Assembly: GCA_019703815.1 (NCBI GenBank)
Contig: AP023052.1
Location: 434,001-498,000 of the forward strand
Reading direction: 5' to 3'
Source: Thaumasiovibrio occultus
Lineage (GTDB): Bacteria; Pseudomonadota; Gammaproteobacteria; Enterobacterales; Vibrionaceae
DNA: 64,000 bases
Of this stretch, positions 1 through 9,228 are shown piece by piece. Every line of letters begins with the position of its first letter. Within the stretch, counting starts at the first letter, position 1. The translations under genes and the position numbers were made by a program. A model generated the notes under the pieces. The model was not told where the DNA came from, did not search any database, and saw nothing but the letters and a program-made list of their open reading frames with translations.

Positions 1-1631
1 GTTTCACACGCTTCACGAACGTTCGCTGCCATTACGGTGTATTTCTGAACGTCTTCTTCGTTACCGCGGTGTTTCGCCAGCTCGATGAACTCTTGAAGTG
101 CCCAGAAGTGCAGGAATGAAACCATGGCTGATTCACCGCCGCCTAGGTTCAAACAGTCGTTCCAGTCTGCGCGTAGACCTTTACAGATACCGGTTTGACC
201 GACGTATTCTGCAGAGAAATCTAGCGCTGCTTTCATGTGCTCATAAACAGTTGCGTTGCCGCCATCTGCGTATGGGATTGACTCATCAAGGAAGCTCTCT
301 TCACCCGTTTCTTGGATGAAGTTGATGATGGTCGGTACGATCCATAGGTGGTCATCAGAACAGGTATCTTCGATGCCGTGGATTTTATCGTCGTCACTTG
401 GGGTCGGAACAACCGTTGGTGATTTCGATGGCTCAACATCGGCTTTCTCTGGATCGAACCAATCTGGATCGAATAGGTGTAGACCGTAACCTGCTTTTAC
501 TTGACCACGTAGTAGGTCAACCAGACGCTTACGCGTCATCGCAGGGTTAGAGTGTGGTACTGAAATCGCATCTTGCGCGGTATCACGGTAGCCCAGACCA
601 GTACGGCCGCCAACTTCGATGAATGAAGCAAAACGAGACCATACAACACAGGTTTCTGCTTGATACAGCGTCCATGCGTTGATCATGGTGTCTAGGCCTT
701 CGTTAGGCGATTTCACTTGGAACTTGTTACAACGGCTGTTCCAGTGCTCTTTGATGTCAGCGAATGCGGCATCAACGTTAGCAAGATCTTGATATTTTGC
801 ACGTAGACGTTGGCCTTCGCCTTTACCGATACCTAGAACAAACGTAAAGCGGATTTCTTCACCAGGTTGGATAACGAATTGCTTGTGTAGAGAACCACAG
901 TGGTTGTAACAGGTTTGAACGTGGTTAGAACAACGACCTTTTTCAACCGCAATTGGGTTGGCTTCGTCGCGGTACATACCAAGGAACGTATCACGTTGGC
1001 CATCGTAGCTATCTGGTTCGAAGCTCGATGCCATGAAGTAGTAGCCTTCTTTTTCGTTGGTGTTGTAGTACAAATCGTACTCGATCACACCATCGTTGTA
1101 AGATGTGCCAGCAGAGTAAAGGCTCATCTGGTGGTTCTGGTTGTCAGACTTAATGTGGCTGAACGAGAACTCAACGAAAGAGAATGCGCTGATCGTACGT
1201 GGCTTGTCGCCGTCGTTTTTGATTTTTACATCCCAAACTTGCGCGTCTTCACCCTTAGGAACGAATAGTGTTTTCTCTGCGGTGATACCGTTGTATTCAC
1301 ACTTGAACTTAGAGTAAGACAGGCCGTGACGGACTTCGTAGCTCGCTTCTTCTAAGCTTTTCGCTACTGGTTGCCATGAGATAGACCAGAAGTCACCTGT
1401 TTCGTCGTCACGTAGGTACACATAGTGACCTGGGCGATCTAGGGTCGCGTTTGGACGGAATTTGGTAACGCGGTTGTATTCAGGGCTGTTATAGAAAGAG
1501 TAACCACCCGCATTGTGAGAGATAACAGTACAGAACTTTTCTGTACCCAAGTAGTTGGTCCAAGGAGCAGGGACATCAGGGCGAGTGATAACATATTCGC
1601 GGTTGTCGTTATCAAAATAGCCGTATTTCAT
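1..1631 (-). CDS. chbP: N,N'-diacetylchitobiose phosphorylase (GH94), 3' end cut by window edge
   Basis: Cytoplasmic enzyme that cleaves chitobiose with inorganic phosphate into GlcNAc-1-phosphate and GlcNAc, saving one ATP. The reading frame runs 543 codons from the ATG at 1631 and leaves the window still open; the family is about 800 residues, so roughly the last third is missing. The N-terminus MKYGYFDNDNREYVITRPD is typical of Vibrio chitobiose phosphorylases. In the motif DWNDCLNLGGGES the second Asp is residue 492, which matches the catalytic acid Asp492 described for the Vibrio proteolyticus enzyme. An AAAGGAT ribosome site precedes the start. It is the most distal gene of the chitin operon seen here, 30 nt after the GH20 stop. 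Family assignment is firm. Confidence 0.95.
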   Translation of the reverse strand, partial: MKYGYFDNDNREYVITRPDVPAPWTNYLGTEKFCTVISHNAGGYSFYNSPEYNRVTKFRPNATLDRPGHYVYLRDDETGDFWSISWQPVAKSLEEASYEVRHGLSYSKFKCEYNGITAEKTLFVPKGEDAQVWDVKIKNDGDKPRTISAFSFVEFSFSHIKSDNQNHQMSLYSAGTSYNDGVIEYDLYYNTNEKEGYYFMASSFEPDSYDGQRDTFLGMYRDEANPIAVEKGRCSNHVQTCYNHCGSLHKQFVIQPGEEIRFTFVLGIGKGEGQRLRAKYQDLANVDAAFADIKEHWNSRCNKFQVKSPNEGLDTMINAWTLYQAETCVVWSRFASFIEVGGRTGLGYRDTAQDAISVPHSNPAMTRKRLVDLLRGQVKAGYGLHLFDPDWFDPEKADVEPSKSPTVVPTPSDDDKIHGIEDTCSDDHLWIVPTIINFIQETGEESFLDESIPYADGGNATVYEHMKAALDFSAEYVGQTGICKGLRADWNDCLNLGGGESAMVSFLHFWALQEFIELAKHRGNEEDVQKYTVMAANVREACE

Positions 1632-1661
1632 TAGTACTATCCTTTGCGTAATAATCAGAAA

Positions 1662-3599
1662 TTAATTGTTGTTATCAAGCGGGCGATAAGAAACGCCAGC
1701 TCTGTCCATTAAGGTCAAATGGGTTGTCAGTCGGGTCAAAAACTGAGGCCAGTCTCGCTGCTGACTCCAAGCTACTTCTGCCACCGCAAATAAGCGTGGG
1801 AAAAGCATGTAATCTACAATGTTGTCGTCTGAAACGTACTCACTCCATAAAGCGGCCTGAATACCAATCACTTGCGCATGGTAGCGCGCGTCAATGTCGG
1901 CCAATGGTTGATACTGGTAAACCTTTTCAAGAGGCAGCTGACCAGCCCAATCGGAGCCTTTCTCGCCCTGACAAGCTGACTGAACCAAATCCAGATACAG
2001 GCGAGGTGCTGGCTGAAGCACAACATCAAAGCCTTTCTCTAAACAGATCTGAGCGGCGTTCTCACTTTTCCAAGGGAAGAGTAGGGCGCTATTACCTACT
2101 TTTTCACCTTCGATGATCTCTTCCCAACCCAACATGCGTTTGCCACGTTGGTGCAGACGCTGCTGGATATAGCGAAGAAGATGTCCTTGAAGATCGCGGC
2201 TACTGCTGTAACCGTGCTCTTGCATTAGGGCCTGACAGGCTGGGCTCTGCTCCCATACGTGAGCAGGGACTTCGTCACCGCCGATATGAACCCAAGAATC
2301 GGGGAACAGATCGCACACTTCATCGAGAACGGTATCGAGGAAGGTGTAGGTTCCCGCAAGACCCGGGCATAGCACGTTATCGCGGTAGTTTTGAATGCTG
2401 ACGAAGTCAGAGCGGTCTTCAGGCTCAGCCAGTAGCTCTGGCAGTGCTTTGATGGCGGCGCGGCAGTGACCCGGGACATCGATCTCAGGGATCACGCGAA
2501 TGCCACGTTGTGCGGCATAGACGATGATGTCGCGGATTTCGTCTTGACGATAAAAGCCGCCGTAGCGTTGGTCGCAATGGCTGTATTGGGCTTCGAGGGT
2601 CTCGTTGGGTCCACGCCATGCGCCGATGTCGGTTAATTGTGGCAAGCCTTTAATTTCAATGCGCCAGCCTTCGTCATCGGTAAGATGCCAATGGAAAGCG
2701 TTGAACTTGAGACGTGCCATCTGATCTAGCACACGTTTGATAGTGGAAATCGGGTGGAAGTGACGCGCACAGTCGAGCATCACGCCACGGTAATCAAAAC
2801 GTGGTTGGTCTTTAATTTCGGCACACGGCAGTTGGAAGCCGCCACCTTCATTTGGGGTCGCAGGGATCAGTTGCAGTAAGCTGGCGATCCCGGCAAAAAA
2901 GCCAGCATCGTCGGCGGCTGAGAGCCAAATCGCTTCCGGCTCAACCAGCAATTCATACGCACCGCTCACCTTGGTCGGGCGACGGACAAAGTTAATGCTG
3001 CCAATCGTCGAGCTTTGACCATTGTTAAGCGTTAACTTGCATTGCTCGGTTAAGATCTCTGCTAGCCATGCCGCAGCCGGCGTGGTTTTGGCTTCACCTG
3101 CAATGACGCAATGTTTTGCAAGGGTAAACATGCCGTTAAGCGCGGTCATTTCAACCGGCTTTGGAATGAGAGGTAACGCTGCTGGCGCGGGTTTGGCGCT
3201 GATCGTGACCGGCTTTTTCTCGCTTGCGCGTGCGGCATTGTCGGCGCCCAAGTTCATTGGGGTGACTTGCACCGGGATCAGTGTATCGCCTTGGCGGATC
3301 ACCGCTGACAATACGCCATAGCTTTTCAGCGTTAGGTGCGGCAAGTTCACCACGAACTCGGTGTAAAAGTGTTGATTCGGCGCCAGTGTGGCCTGAACTG
3401 GGGTTGGCTTTAAGCAACAATGCGTCCCGGTTTGGGTCAGCTCGCCATTGCGTAGAGACGCAACATCAATCCGGCGAACAAATGCAAATTCTAGCTGCCA
3501 ATCAGAAATGGTTTGCTCGCTGAGGTTGAATAAGCTCAATCCCAGCTTGCTGCCGTTTTCTGTATTTGCCACTAAGGTTAAGTCCAGGCGCATCACCAT
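1662..3599 (-). CDS. beta-N-acetylhexosaminidase, GH20
   Basis: 645-residue cytoplasmic-type exo-beta-N-acetylglucosaminidase with no signal peptide. It should remove terminal GlcNAc from chitooligosaccharides or aryl/alkyl GlcNAc once imported. An N-terminal beta domain (about 1-140) and a GH20b-like domain (140-265) precede the TIM barrel. Barrel motifs seen are YRGVMLDCARHF (270-281), HWHLTDDEGWR (303-313), and HIGGDE (438-443) with the catalytic pair Asp442-Glu443. The start ATG overlaps the stop of the GlcNAc kinase gene as TAATG, so translation is probably coupled. A second in-frame ATG two codons later is possible. Its position between kinase and phosphorylase matches the V. cholerae chitobiose cluster. 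Confidence 0.95.
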   Translation of the reverse strand: MVMRLDLTLVANTENGSKLGLSLFNLSEQTISDWQLEFAFVRRIDVASLRNGELTQTGTHCCLKPTPVQATLAPNQHFYTEFVVNLPHLTLKSYGVLSAVIRQGDTLIPVQVTPMNLGADNAARASEKKPVTISAKPAPAALPLIPKPVEMTALNGMFTLAKHCVIAGEAKTTPAAAWLAEILTEQCKLTLNNGQSSTIGSINFVRRPTKVSGAYELLVEPEAIWLSAADDAGFFAGIASLLQLIPATPNEGGGFQLPCAEIKDQPRFDYRGVMLDCARHFHPISTIKRVLDQMARLKFNAFHWHLTDDEGWRIEIKGLPQLTDIGAWRGPNETLEAQYSHCDQRYGGFYRQDEIRDIIVYAAQRGIRVIPEIDVPGHCRAAIKALPELLAEPEDRSDFVSIQNYRDNVLCPGLAGTYTFLDTVLDEVCDLFPDSWVHIGGDEVPAHVWEQSPACQALMQEHGYSSSRDLQGHLLRYIQQRLHQRGKRMLGWEEIIEGEKVGNSALLFPWKSENAAQICLEKGFDVVLQPAPRLYLDLVQSACQGEKGSDWAGQLPLEKVYQYQPLADIDARYHAQVIGIQAALWSEYVSDDNIVDYMLFPRLFAVAEVAWSQQRDWPQFLTRLTTHLTLMDRAGVSYRPLDNNN

Positions 3600-4492
3600 T
3601 AGGCACCTTCTACGCTATACAGGTTATGCGCTTTACCCGCCATTAACAGCGCGCCGTCCATCGCGTCACCTTGCGGCAGTGCAATACGGGCTTGATACGG
3701 TGGGGCTAACCAATCGTGGATACGCTCGGCGACACCGCCCATCAGGCAGGCTTTTTCTGCGCCGCGACCAAACAGGCCATCGAGCAGCAATTCAATATCC
3801 GCTGCCGTGCGGCGTAGCAAGTTAATTGCCAGCGTGTCGCCTGCGGCGGCGTAGTGGAAAATCTCGGGTGAAAACTGGCCGTAATCGCGAGGCTTGGCAG
3901 TTTTTGACCAACGTACGATCGCATCGATGTCGTGGTTAAAATGCGCCAATACGTGTTGCGCAAGACGTGAGTCAGGACGCAGCTTATCAGCGATCAGTAG
4001 CGCTTCTTGGATCAGACGCAGGCCCATGATCGCGCCGCTGCCTTGATCGGAAATCGGAAACTCACGACCGCCGACCACGTGTTGCTCGCCATCTTTGATC
4101 ATCAGACCGACTGAGCCGGTGCCAGCGATGACAATCGCGCCGTCGTTGCCAGACCATGCGCCTAAGCAGGCGCCGTAGCCGTCAGTGTTCAAGGTAATGG
4201 CGGCAAACGGGTGTGGCTGAGCCATGAATGCTTGCCACGCTTGGTACTCTTCTGCGCCTGCAAGGGCAAGACCCACTGCCATTTTTGGAAAGTCGTTTGC
4301 GGTTAACCCAGCAAACTCAGCAGCAAGACCCACGGCTTCAATAATGGAGCCCATGGCGATCTCTGCGCCTAACATAATATTGGCACTGCCGGTTTTGGCT
4401 TCGCCAAGGATCTTCCCATCCAAATCAGTAATACGAGCGCGGCACGAGGTGCCGCCGCCGTCAATACCGACTAAATATTGAAAATCAGACAT
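3599..4492 (-). CDS. N-acetylglucosamine kinase, BadF/BadG/BcrA/BcrD ATPase family
   Basis: 297-residue sugar kinase of the ASKHA fold. It phosphorylates the GlcNAc freed by the phosphorylase and hexosaminidase to GlcNAc-6-P, which feeds NagA/NagB. The N-terminal phosphate-binding loop GIDGGGTSCRARI (9-21), the GTGSVGLM segment near 123-130 and the Gly-rich DQGSGA segment near 148-153 are visible. It is not a ROK-family NagK. The start ATG lies 8 nt inside the end of the GH9 gene, and the stop overlaps the GH20 start, so the three genes are tightly coupled. Function is taken from family and neighbourhood; the substrate has not been tested for this protein. Confidence 0.92.
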   Translation of the reverse strand: MSDFQYLVGIDGGGTSCRARITDLDGKILGEAKTGSANIMLGAEIAMGSIIEAVGLAAEFAGLTANDFPKMAVGLALAGAEEYQAWQAFMAQPHPFAAITLNTDGYGACLGAWSGNDGAIVIAGTGSVGLMIKDGEQHVVGGREFPISDQGSGAIMGLRLIQEALLIADKLRPDSRLAQHVLAHFNHDIDAIVRWSKTAKPRDYGQFSPEIFHYAAAGDTLAINLLRRTAADIELLLDGLFGRGAEKACLMGGVAERIHDWLAPPYQARIALPQGDAMDGALLMAGKAHNLYSVEGA

Positions 4493-6203
4493 TCTTATGT
4501 GCCTTATATTGTGCCGCTACCGCCAGTAGGAACCATGCGCCATGCGGGATCCATTGCTCGCCCCAACGCCAGTTCTGCAACATGTCGTCTTTTTGGCCTT
4601 CGGGCTTAAACGCGATGTCGTTTTCGTTTTCAAACCCAGACGTGATCCCGTTACAGACGCCGCCTTTGGCATTGTAAAACCCAAGATCTGGCAAGTAGTC
4701 AGGGTTGTTATGGCCGTGACCGTCGATCATCGACATATCAAACGGGTTAAGACCGACAATCCAGTTCAAGGCGTCAGCGGCGTAACGACGTGCGCTCGTT
4801 GCTAGCTCGGGTGCAAGTTCGAGATCTTGTGCGAGGTAGGCCATAGTGGCGAGTGAAGCTACACGAGCGTTCTCACCTTGCCACCAGTACCCAGACTCGT
4901 TGTTGTGCGGGAAGAAAAACTGCGCTTGCTTATCACCGTCTACCGCTTGGGTGTATTGGCGTGGGTAACCAAACGGGTTGGTGACTTCGCCGGTGATCGC
5001 CACTTCAAAGGCCAGTGCGTTATGGATAACCTCTGTAGCGGTGGTGCGACGCGCAGCGTCAGTTTCAATCTTCAGATATTGGATCAACGCAATCACTGGC
5101 ATGCCGGCTTCTGCCGCGTGGAAATACGGGCGTGTATCGCTAGCAAGCCAGAAGTGCGTTTGTTGCTCGTCGCTGCTTTGGCGGGCGATCAGACGCTCGC
5201 TCCAGTAACGGGCTTCAGTGAGGTAACGTTGGTGCTCGGTGGCACGATACAGCTCAACCGCTGCCATCAAGGCGCAGTATTCATCAAGGATGTTTTCTTC
5301 GCCGTCGTTGAGGTAGTTGCGGTTGTGCTCACGCAAGTGCCAGTAACCCAGTTCTGCAGCAGACAGGTAGCTGCTCAGTGGCTCTGCGGTATGGGCGTAA
5401 AGCGTTTGGTAAATCGGGTTGTTAGCCAAGCTGGCGGCGCGCGCTAAAGCGGCGATCGTCATCCCGCCACCTTGGCGGAAACCGGCTTGATAATCTTCGC
5501 CTTTGTGCCCTTGTTGGGTTTCGTAGGCGCAGATCTCGCGTTGTTGGGTGTCTTTACTCCACTTGTCGAACACTGTCATGTAGAAGTAGCCGTCGCTTGC
5601 TTGGAGGCGCTTTAGAAATCCGCAACCAAACAGGGCTTCATCGAGAATGCGTACTTGGGTAAAAGCCGGAAGATCGCTGACGAGCTCTAGAGATTCTAAC
5701 AGGTTCCAGACCACCATCGGGGTCTGCTGTGGGTTCATGAAATTGGCGTATGAAAGGTGGCTTAAGTACTTACTTACGTCACCAGAGGCGTCATACCAAC
5801 CGCCGTGTACATCAATGCGTTTGTCACTGCCAAACAGTAGCGCTTGACGATCTGCTTCATCAAAACGACCACTGCAGCGCTGCGATTTAAAATAGTGCAA
5901 TAGATCGGAGAATGTCCGATCCATTAATAGCCCCTCGGCAACAGTGAATGGGTGGGAGAGAGTCTCTCCCACTTGCAGGTAGTAGTCGCCAGCCGCTTCC
6001 AATTCAGAAAAGTCGACCATAGCGTAACTACCTGTGTGCCATTGTGCTACCGGACCGCAGGCTTTTACAGGCAGCTGCAACATGGTGTGATTGTCTTGGC
6101 AACGCTTTAACAATGCCACGCTAGCATCCGCTGTCGGATTCGCGATTACGGCTTGCTTAGGGCCAAAACATTCATAACCAATGTGGTTAGTTAACAGCTG
6201 CAT
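4485..6203 (-). CDS. GH9 exo-beta-D-glucosaminidase/glucosidase of the chitin operon
   Basis: 572-residue glycoside hydrolase family 9 protein with an N-terminal Ig-like CelD_N domain (about 1-85) and an (alpha/alpha)6 barrel. The motif GGWYDASGD (134-142) carries the two family Asp residues, here 138 and 142. RWGEQWIPHGAWF near the C-terminus carries the probable proton donor Glu549. No signal peptide is seen, so it acts in the cytoplasm on imported sugars. Family 9 is mostly cellulases, but members from chitinolytic Vibrionaceae at this locus have been reported as exo-beta-D-glucosaminidases or beta-glucosidases; I expect partly deacetylated chitobiose as substrate. It begins 10 nt after the ABC ATPase stop with an AGGAGTAA ribosome site. 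Annotation as 'endoglucanase' would be misleading. Confidence 0.9.
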   Translation of the reverse strand: MQLLTNHIGYECFGPKQAVIANPTADASVALLKRCQDNHTMLQLPVKACGPVAQWHTGSYAMVDFSELEAAGDYYLQVGETLSHPFTVAEGLLMDRTFSDLLHYFKSQRCSGRFDEADRQALLFGSDKRIDVHGGWYDASGDVSKYLSHLSYANFMNPQQTPMVVWNLLESLELVSDLPAFTQVRILDEALFGCGFLKRLQASDGYFYMTVFDKWSKDTQQREICAYETQQGHKGEDYQAGFRQGGGMTIAALARAASLANNPIYQTLYAHTAEPLSSYLSAAELGYWHLREHNRNYLNDGEENILDEYCALMAAVELYRATEHQRYLTEARYWSERLIARQSSDEQQTHFWLASDTRPYFHAAEAGMPVIALIQYLKIETDAARRTTATEVIHNALAFEVAITGEVTNPFGYPRQYTQAVDGDKQAQFFFPHNNESGYWWQGENARVASLATMAYLAQDLELAPELATSARRYAADALNWIVGLNPFDMSMIDGHGHNNPDYLPDLGFYNAKGGVCNGITSGFENENDIAFKPEGQKDDMLQNWRWGEQWIPHGAWFLLAVAAQYKAHKNV

Positions 6204-6213
6204 GGTGTTACTC

Positions 6214-7206
6214 CTAGTTTTCGAACAAGTAACAGCGAACGAAGTGGTTTTCAGATAGCTGGGTTACGCCTGGTAGTTGTTCGCGACACTTGCTAGAAGC
6301 GTGCTCACAACGGCCTGCAAACGGACAGCCTACTGAAGTTGGTACCCACAATGGGATTTCGCCCTTGTTGCCTTTCAGTTTTTCATGGATAGATTTCTTC
6401 GGATCCGGCACGGCCGAAACCAGAAGTTGGGTGTATGGGTGTTGAGGATCGTGAATGATCTCTTCGGTATCGCCCCATTCAACCATGTGACCCACGTACA
6501 TTACCGCCAAGTCTTCAGCGATGTAGCGCGCTGTTGCGATATCGTGCGTGATGTAAAGTAGCGCCATTTCACGCTCAAACTTCATCTCTTCCATCAGGTT
6601 CAAAACACCTGCACGGATAGAAACGTCAAGCATTGAGGTTGGCTCGTCCGCGAGAACCACTTCCGCACCGACCGCGATGTTACGTGCCAAGTTGACACGT
6701 TGACGCTGACCACCAGAAAGCTGGTGTGGGTACTTGGCTGCAGTTTCTTTTGGTGGGATCAGACCCACTTGCTCTAGAAGATCGTAAACGCGCTCTTCTA
6801 ACTCTTTCTTGTTGCCCGATACTTTGTTGTGGATCAGTAGCGGACGCGCAATGTGGTGGAAAATCGTATGGGTTGGGTTCAGAGAGCCGAACGGGTCTTG
6901 CCATACCATTTGCACGCCACGGCGATATTCCATTAGGTCATTGCCCTTGGCAATCTCTTGGATATCACGACCGTTGTATTCGATCGTACCGTCGGTTGGT
7001 GCGTACATTTTGGCGATCATTTTGGCGGTGGTTGATTTACCAGAGCCTGATTCGCCAACCACAGATAGACCGCGGCTTTTGTACAGTTTGAATGACACGT
7101 CATTGATTGCACGCATGGTCGAACTTTTCAGTGAGTTCGAGTTCAGCGGGAAATCTTTAACTAGGTTTTTACCTTCAATTATTGGTTTTGTAGTTGGTAT
7201 GCTCAT
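6214..7206 (-). CDS. chitooligosaccharide/peptide-type ABC transporter ATPase (OppF/DppF-like)
   Basis: 330-residue ATP-binding subunit. Walker A GESGSGKS (51-58), signature LSGGQRQR (163-170) and Walker B VVLADEP (183-189) are intact. The oligopeptide-transporter C-terminal extension carries the cysteine cluster around GCPFAGRCEHASSKC. It pairs with the ATPase encoded just upstream to energise import of chitobiose and short chitooligosaccharides through the two permeases. Gene order and the adjacent chitin enzymes argue for sugar rather than peptide substrate, although every subunit belongs to the peptide/nickel family. Ribosome site AAGGAAAC precedes the ATG. Confidence 0.93.
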   Translation of the reverse strand: MSIPTTKPIIEGKNLVKDFPLNSNSLKSSTMRAINDVSFKLYKSRGLSVVGESGSGKSTTAKMIAKMYAPTDGTIEYNGRDIQEIAKGNDLMEYRRGVQMVWQDPFGSLNPTHTIFHHIARPLLIHNKVSGNKKELEERVYDLLEQVGLIPPKETAAKYPHQLSGGQRQRVNLARNIAVGAEVVLADEPTSMLDVSIRAGVLNLMEEMKFEREMALLYITHDIATARYIAEDLAVMYVGHMVEWGDTEEIIHDPQHPYTQLLVSAVPDPKKSIHEKLKGNKGEIPLWVPTSVGCPFAGRCEHASSKCREQLPGVTQLSENHFVRCYLFEN

Positions 7207-7235
7207 ATTGTTTCCTTACTTCGACCGGGATCGAC

Positions 7236-8204
7236 TTAGCGATTCGTGAACAGGTGACAGTTCGATAGACGACCTGGCTCGATTTCACGCAGCGTTGTCG
7301 CTTGGCTAAAACACGCGTCGTGTGCTTTGCTACAGCGCGCCTGGAAGCGACATCCCTGAGGAATTTCCAGTAGGTTTAATGGGTTACCCGGAATTCCCGT
7401 CAGTCGAGTTTTAGGACCAGTTAGGGGTGGGAATGAATTCCCCAAACCTTCGGTATAAGGGTGGTACGGTGTTTCTAGGATCTGTTTTGACGGTGCAACT
7501 TCAATTAGCTGACCTGAGTACATGATGCCGATACGGTCTGAGAACTCGACCATTAGCGAGATATCATGGGTAATGAACAGGATCGAGAAACCAAATTCTT
7601 CTTTCAGTGCATAGATTTTTTGTAGGATCTCACGTTGAACAACCACATCCAGTGCCGTGGTTGGCTCATCCATGATGATCATCTTAGGATTCAGTGCCAG
7701 TGCAATCGCGATAACCAGACGTTGACGCATACCGCCAGAGAACTGGTGCGGGTAATCGCTCAAACGACTTGGGTGAATATCAACGATTTCCAACAGACCT
7801 TCTGCGCGACGTTTAGCTTGGTCGCGCGTCATGTTGGTGTGACGCATGATTACGTCACAGAACTGCTCTTCCATGGTAAGCACTGGGTTGAGTGCGTTCA
7901 TCGCACTCTGGAACACCATTGACATCTCTTTCCAACGGAAATCCGCAATTTGCTTATCGTTGTACTTTAGAATGTCTTCACCGTTGAAGATAACCTCACC
8001 ACCAGTGATAAACGCTGGCGGCTTATGAAGTTGCATTAGTGAGAAGGCAACGGTTGATTTACCACAGCCGGATTCACCGGCAAGGCCAAAGACCTCGCCC
8101 TTACCAATGTCAAAGCTCACATCGTTGACGGCGCGAACATCACCTGCGTCGGTAATGTAGTCAACGCACAGGTTACGAATAGAAATTAGTGGTTGATTGC
8201 TCAT
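7236..8204 (-). CDS. chitooligosaccharide/peptide-type ABC transporter ATPase (OppD/DppD-like)
   Basis: 322-residue ATP-binding subunit. Walker A GESGCGKS (43-50), signature FSGGMRQR (155-162) and Walker B MIIMDEP (175-181) are present. A C-terminal Cys cluster GCRFQARCSKAHDAC is typical of this ATPase subfamily. Its ATG lies within the end of the upstream permease gene (4-nt ATGA overlap), so the two are translationally coupled. With the OppF-like partner it forms the motor of the chitobiose importer. Confidence 0.93.
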   Translation of the reverse strand: MSNQPLISIRNLCVDYITDAGDVRAVNDVSFDIGKGEVFGLAGESGCGKSTVAFSLMQLHKPPAFITGGEVIFNGEDILKYNDKQIADFRWKEMSMVFQSAMNALNPVLTMEEQFCDVIMRHTNMTRDQAKRRAEGLLEIVDIHPSRLSDYPHQFSGGMRQRLVIAIALALNPKMIIMDEPTTALDVVVQREILQKIYALKEEFGFSILFITHDISLMVEFSDRIGIMYSGQLIEVAPSKQILETPYHPYTEGLGNSFPPLTGPKTRLTGIPGNPLNLLEIPQGCRFQARCSKAHDACFSQATTLREIEPGRLSNCHLFTNR

Positions 8205-9226
8205 TTGCTTACCGCTCCTTGTGGCTCAAGATCTTGCGCATTCTTTACGTTTTCATCGTTCTGCTCTTTGGCCATTTTCGCCCAGCGACGCATGCCTTTG
8301 TGAGAACGTAGTTGTGGGTTAGCAATTTCATCGACAGCAAAGTTCAACATCGCTAGACCGATAGCAATCAGCGTCAGTGCGATACATGGCGCGAGTACTT
8401 CCCACCAGATGCCTAGAAGCATTGAAGATGAGGTACGTACGTAGTAAAGCATGGTGCCCCAGCTCACTGTGTTCGGGTCACCAAGACCGAGGAACGACAG
8501 GGTTGATTCCATCATGATGGCGTACAGTACAGAACCGATGAAGCTTGCACCTACGATAGAGATAAGGTTCGGTAGCAGCTCGACAAAGATGATGCGCCAA
8601 GATGACTCACCCAAGACTTCTGCCGCTTTAACAAATTCTTTTTCACGTAGTGATAGGGTTTGAGCGCGGACAACACGTGCCCCCCAGGCCCAGGACGTCA
8701 TACCGATGACTATCGCGATGGTCATAGGACCTGCTTGACCTACTAGCGCGGCGATAACGAACAAGAGCGGGAACTGCGGAATAACCAGCATGATGTTCAT
8801 CGCGGCGGTGAGTACGTCATCGACTTTACCGCCGAAGTAGCCGGCTGATACGCCAATTACGGTCGCCAGGAAACACACCACGATACCGGAAGTGAAACCT
8901 ACACCGAGCGAGATACGGGTACCGTAAACAAGCTGCGACCAGATATCACGACGCATTTGGGTTGTACCCATTACGTGGTCAGCATCTTTTGACATGCGGA
9001 TACGACGCGCGTCATCACCAAGGTTGGTAGCAATCCAGCCTTCAGGATTAGCTTGGGTTGCTTTTACGATAAACCCAGGGTACTCGTGCATGTTGCCCGA
9101 GGTTTTGTTTGGCTCGTATTGCGTAAGGAACGGCGCAAAGATAGCAACTAAGATGAACGTTAGGACGATACCCAAACCAAACATGGCTTTTGGGTTACCG
9201 CGTAGTAATTTAAATAGAGCTTTCAT
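8201..9226 (-). CDS. chitooligosaccharide ABC transporter permease (OppC/DppC-like)
   Basis: 341-residue inner-membrane permease. A first membrane helix lies around 15-35, followed by a long periplasmic insert (about 36-95) and five further helices. The cytoplasmic EAA loop, VLGESSWRIIFVELLPN, contacts the ATPases. A charged C-terminal tail of about 45 residues follows the last helix. It starts 2 nt after the stop of the other permease gene, so the two halves of the channel are made together. Confidence 0.93.
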   Translation of the reverse strand: MKALFKLLRGNPKAMFGLGIVLTFILVAIFAPFLTQYEPNKTSGNMHEYPGFIVKATQANPEGWIATNLGDDARRIRMSKDADHVMGTTQMRRDIWSQLVYGTRISLGVGFTSGIVVCFLATVIGVSAGYFGGKVDDVLTAAMNIMLVIPQFPLLFVIAALVGQAGPMTIAIVIGMTSWAWGARVVRAQTLSLREKEFVKAAEVLGESSWRIIFVELLPNLISIVGASFIGSVLYAIMMESTLSFLGLGDPNTVSWGTMLYYVRTSSSMLLGIWWEVLAPCIALTLIAIGLAMLNFAVDEIANPQLRSHKGMRRWAKMAKEQNDENVKNAQDLEPQGAVSK

Positions 9227-9228
9227 AA

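Noticed and set aside
900-1268. 122-codon plus-strand open frame opposite chitobiose phosphorylase
   Set aside because: Antisense to the phosphorylase frame, whose motifs are continuous through this stretch.
4878-5447. 189-codon plus-strand open frame inside the GH9 gene
   Set aside because: It lies entirely antisense to a well-supported gene and its translation shows no domain or ribosome site; it arises from codon bias of the real gene.
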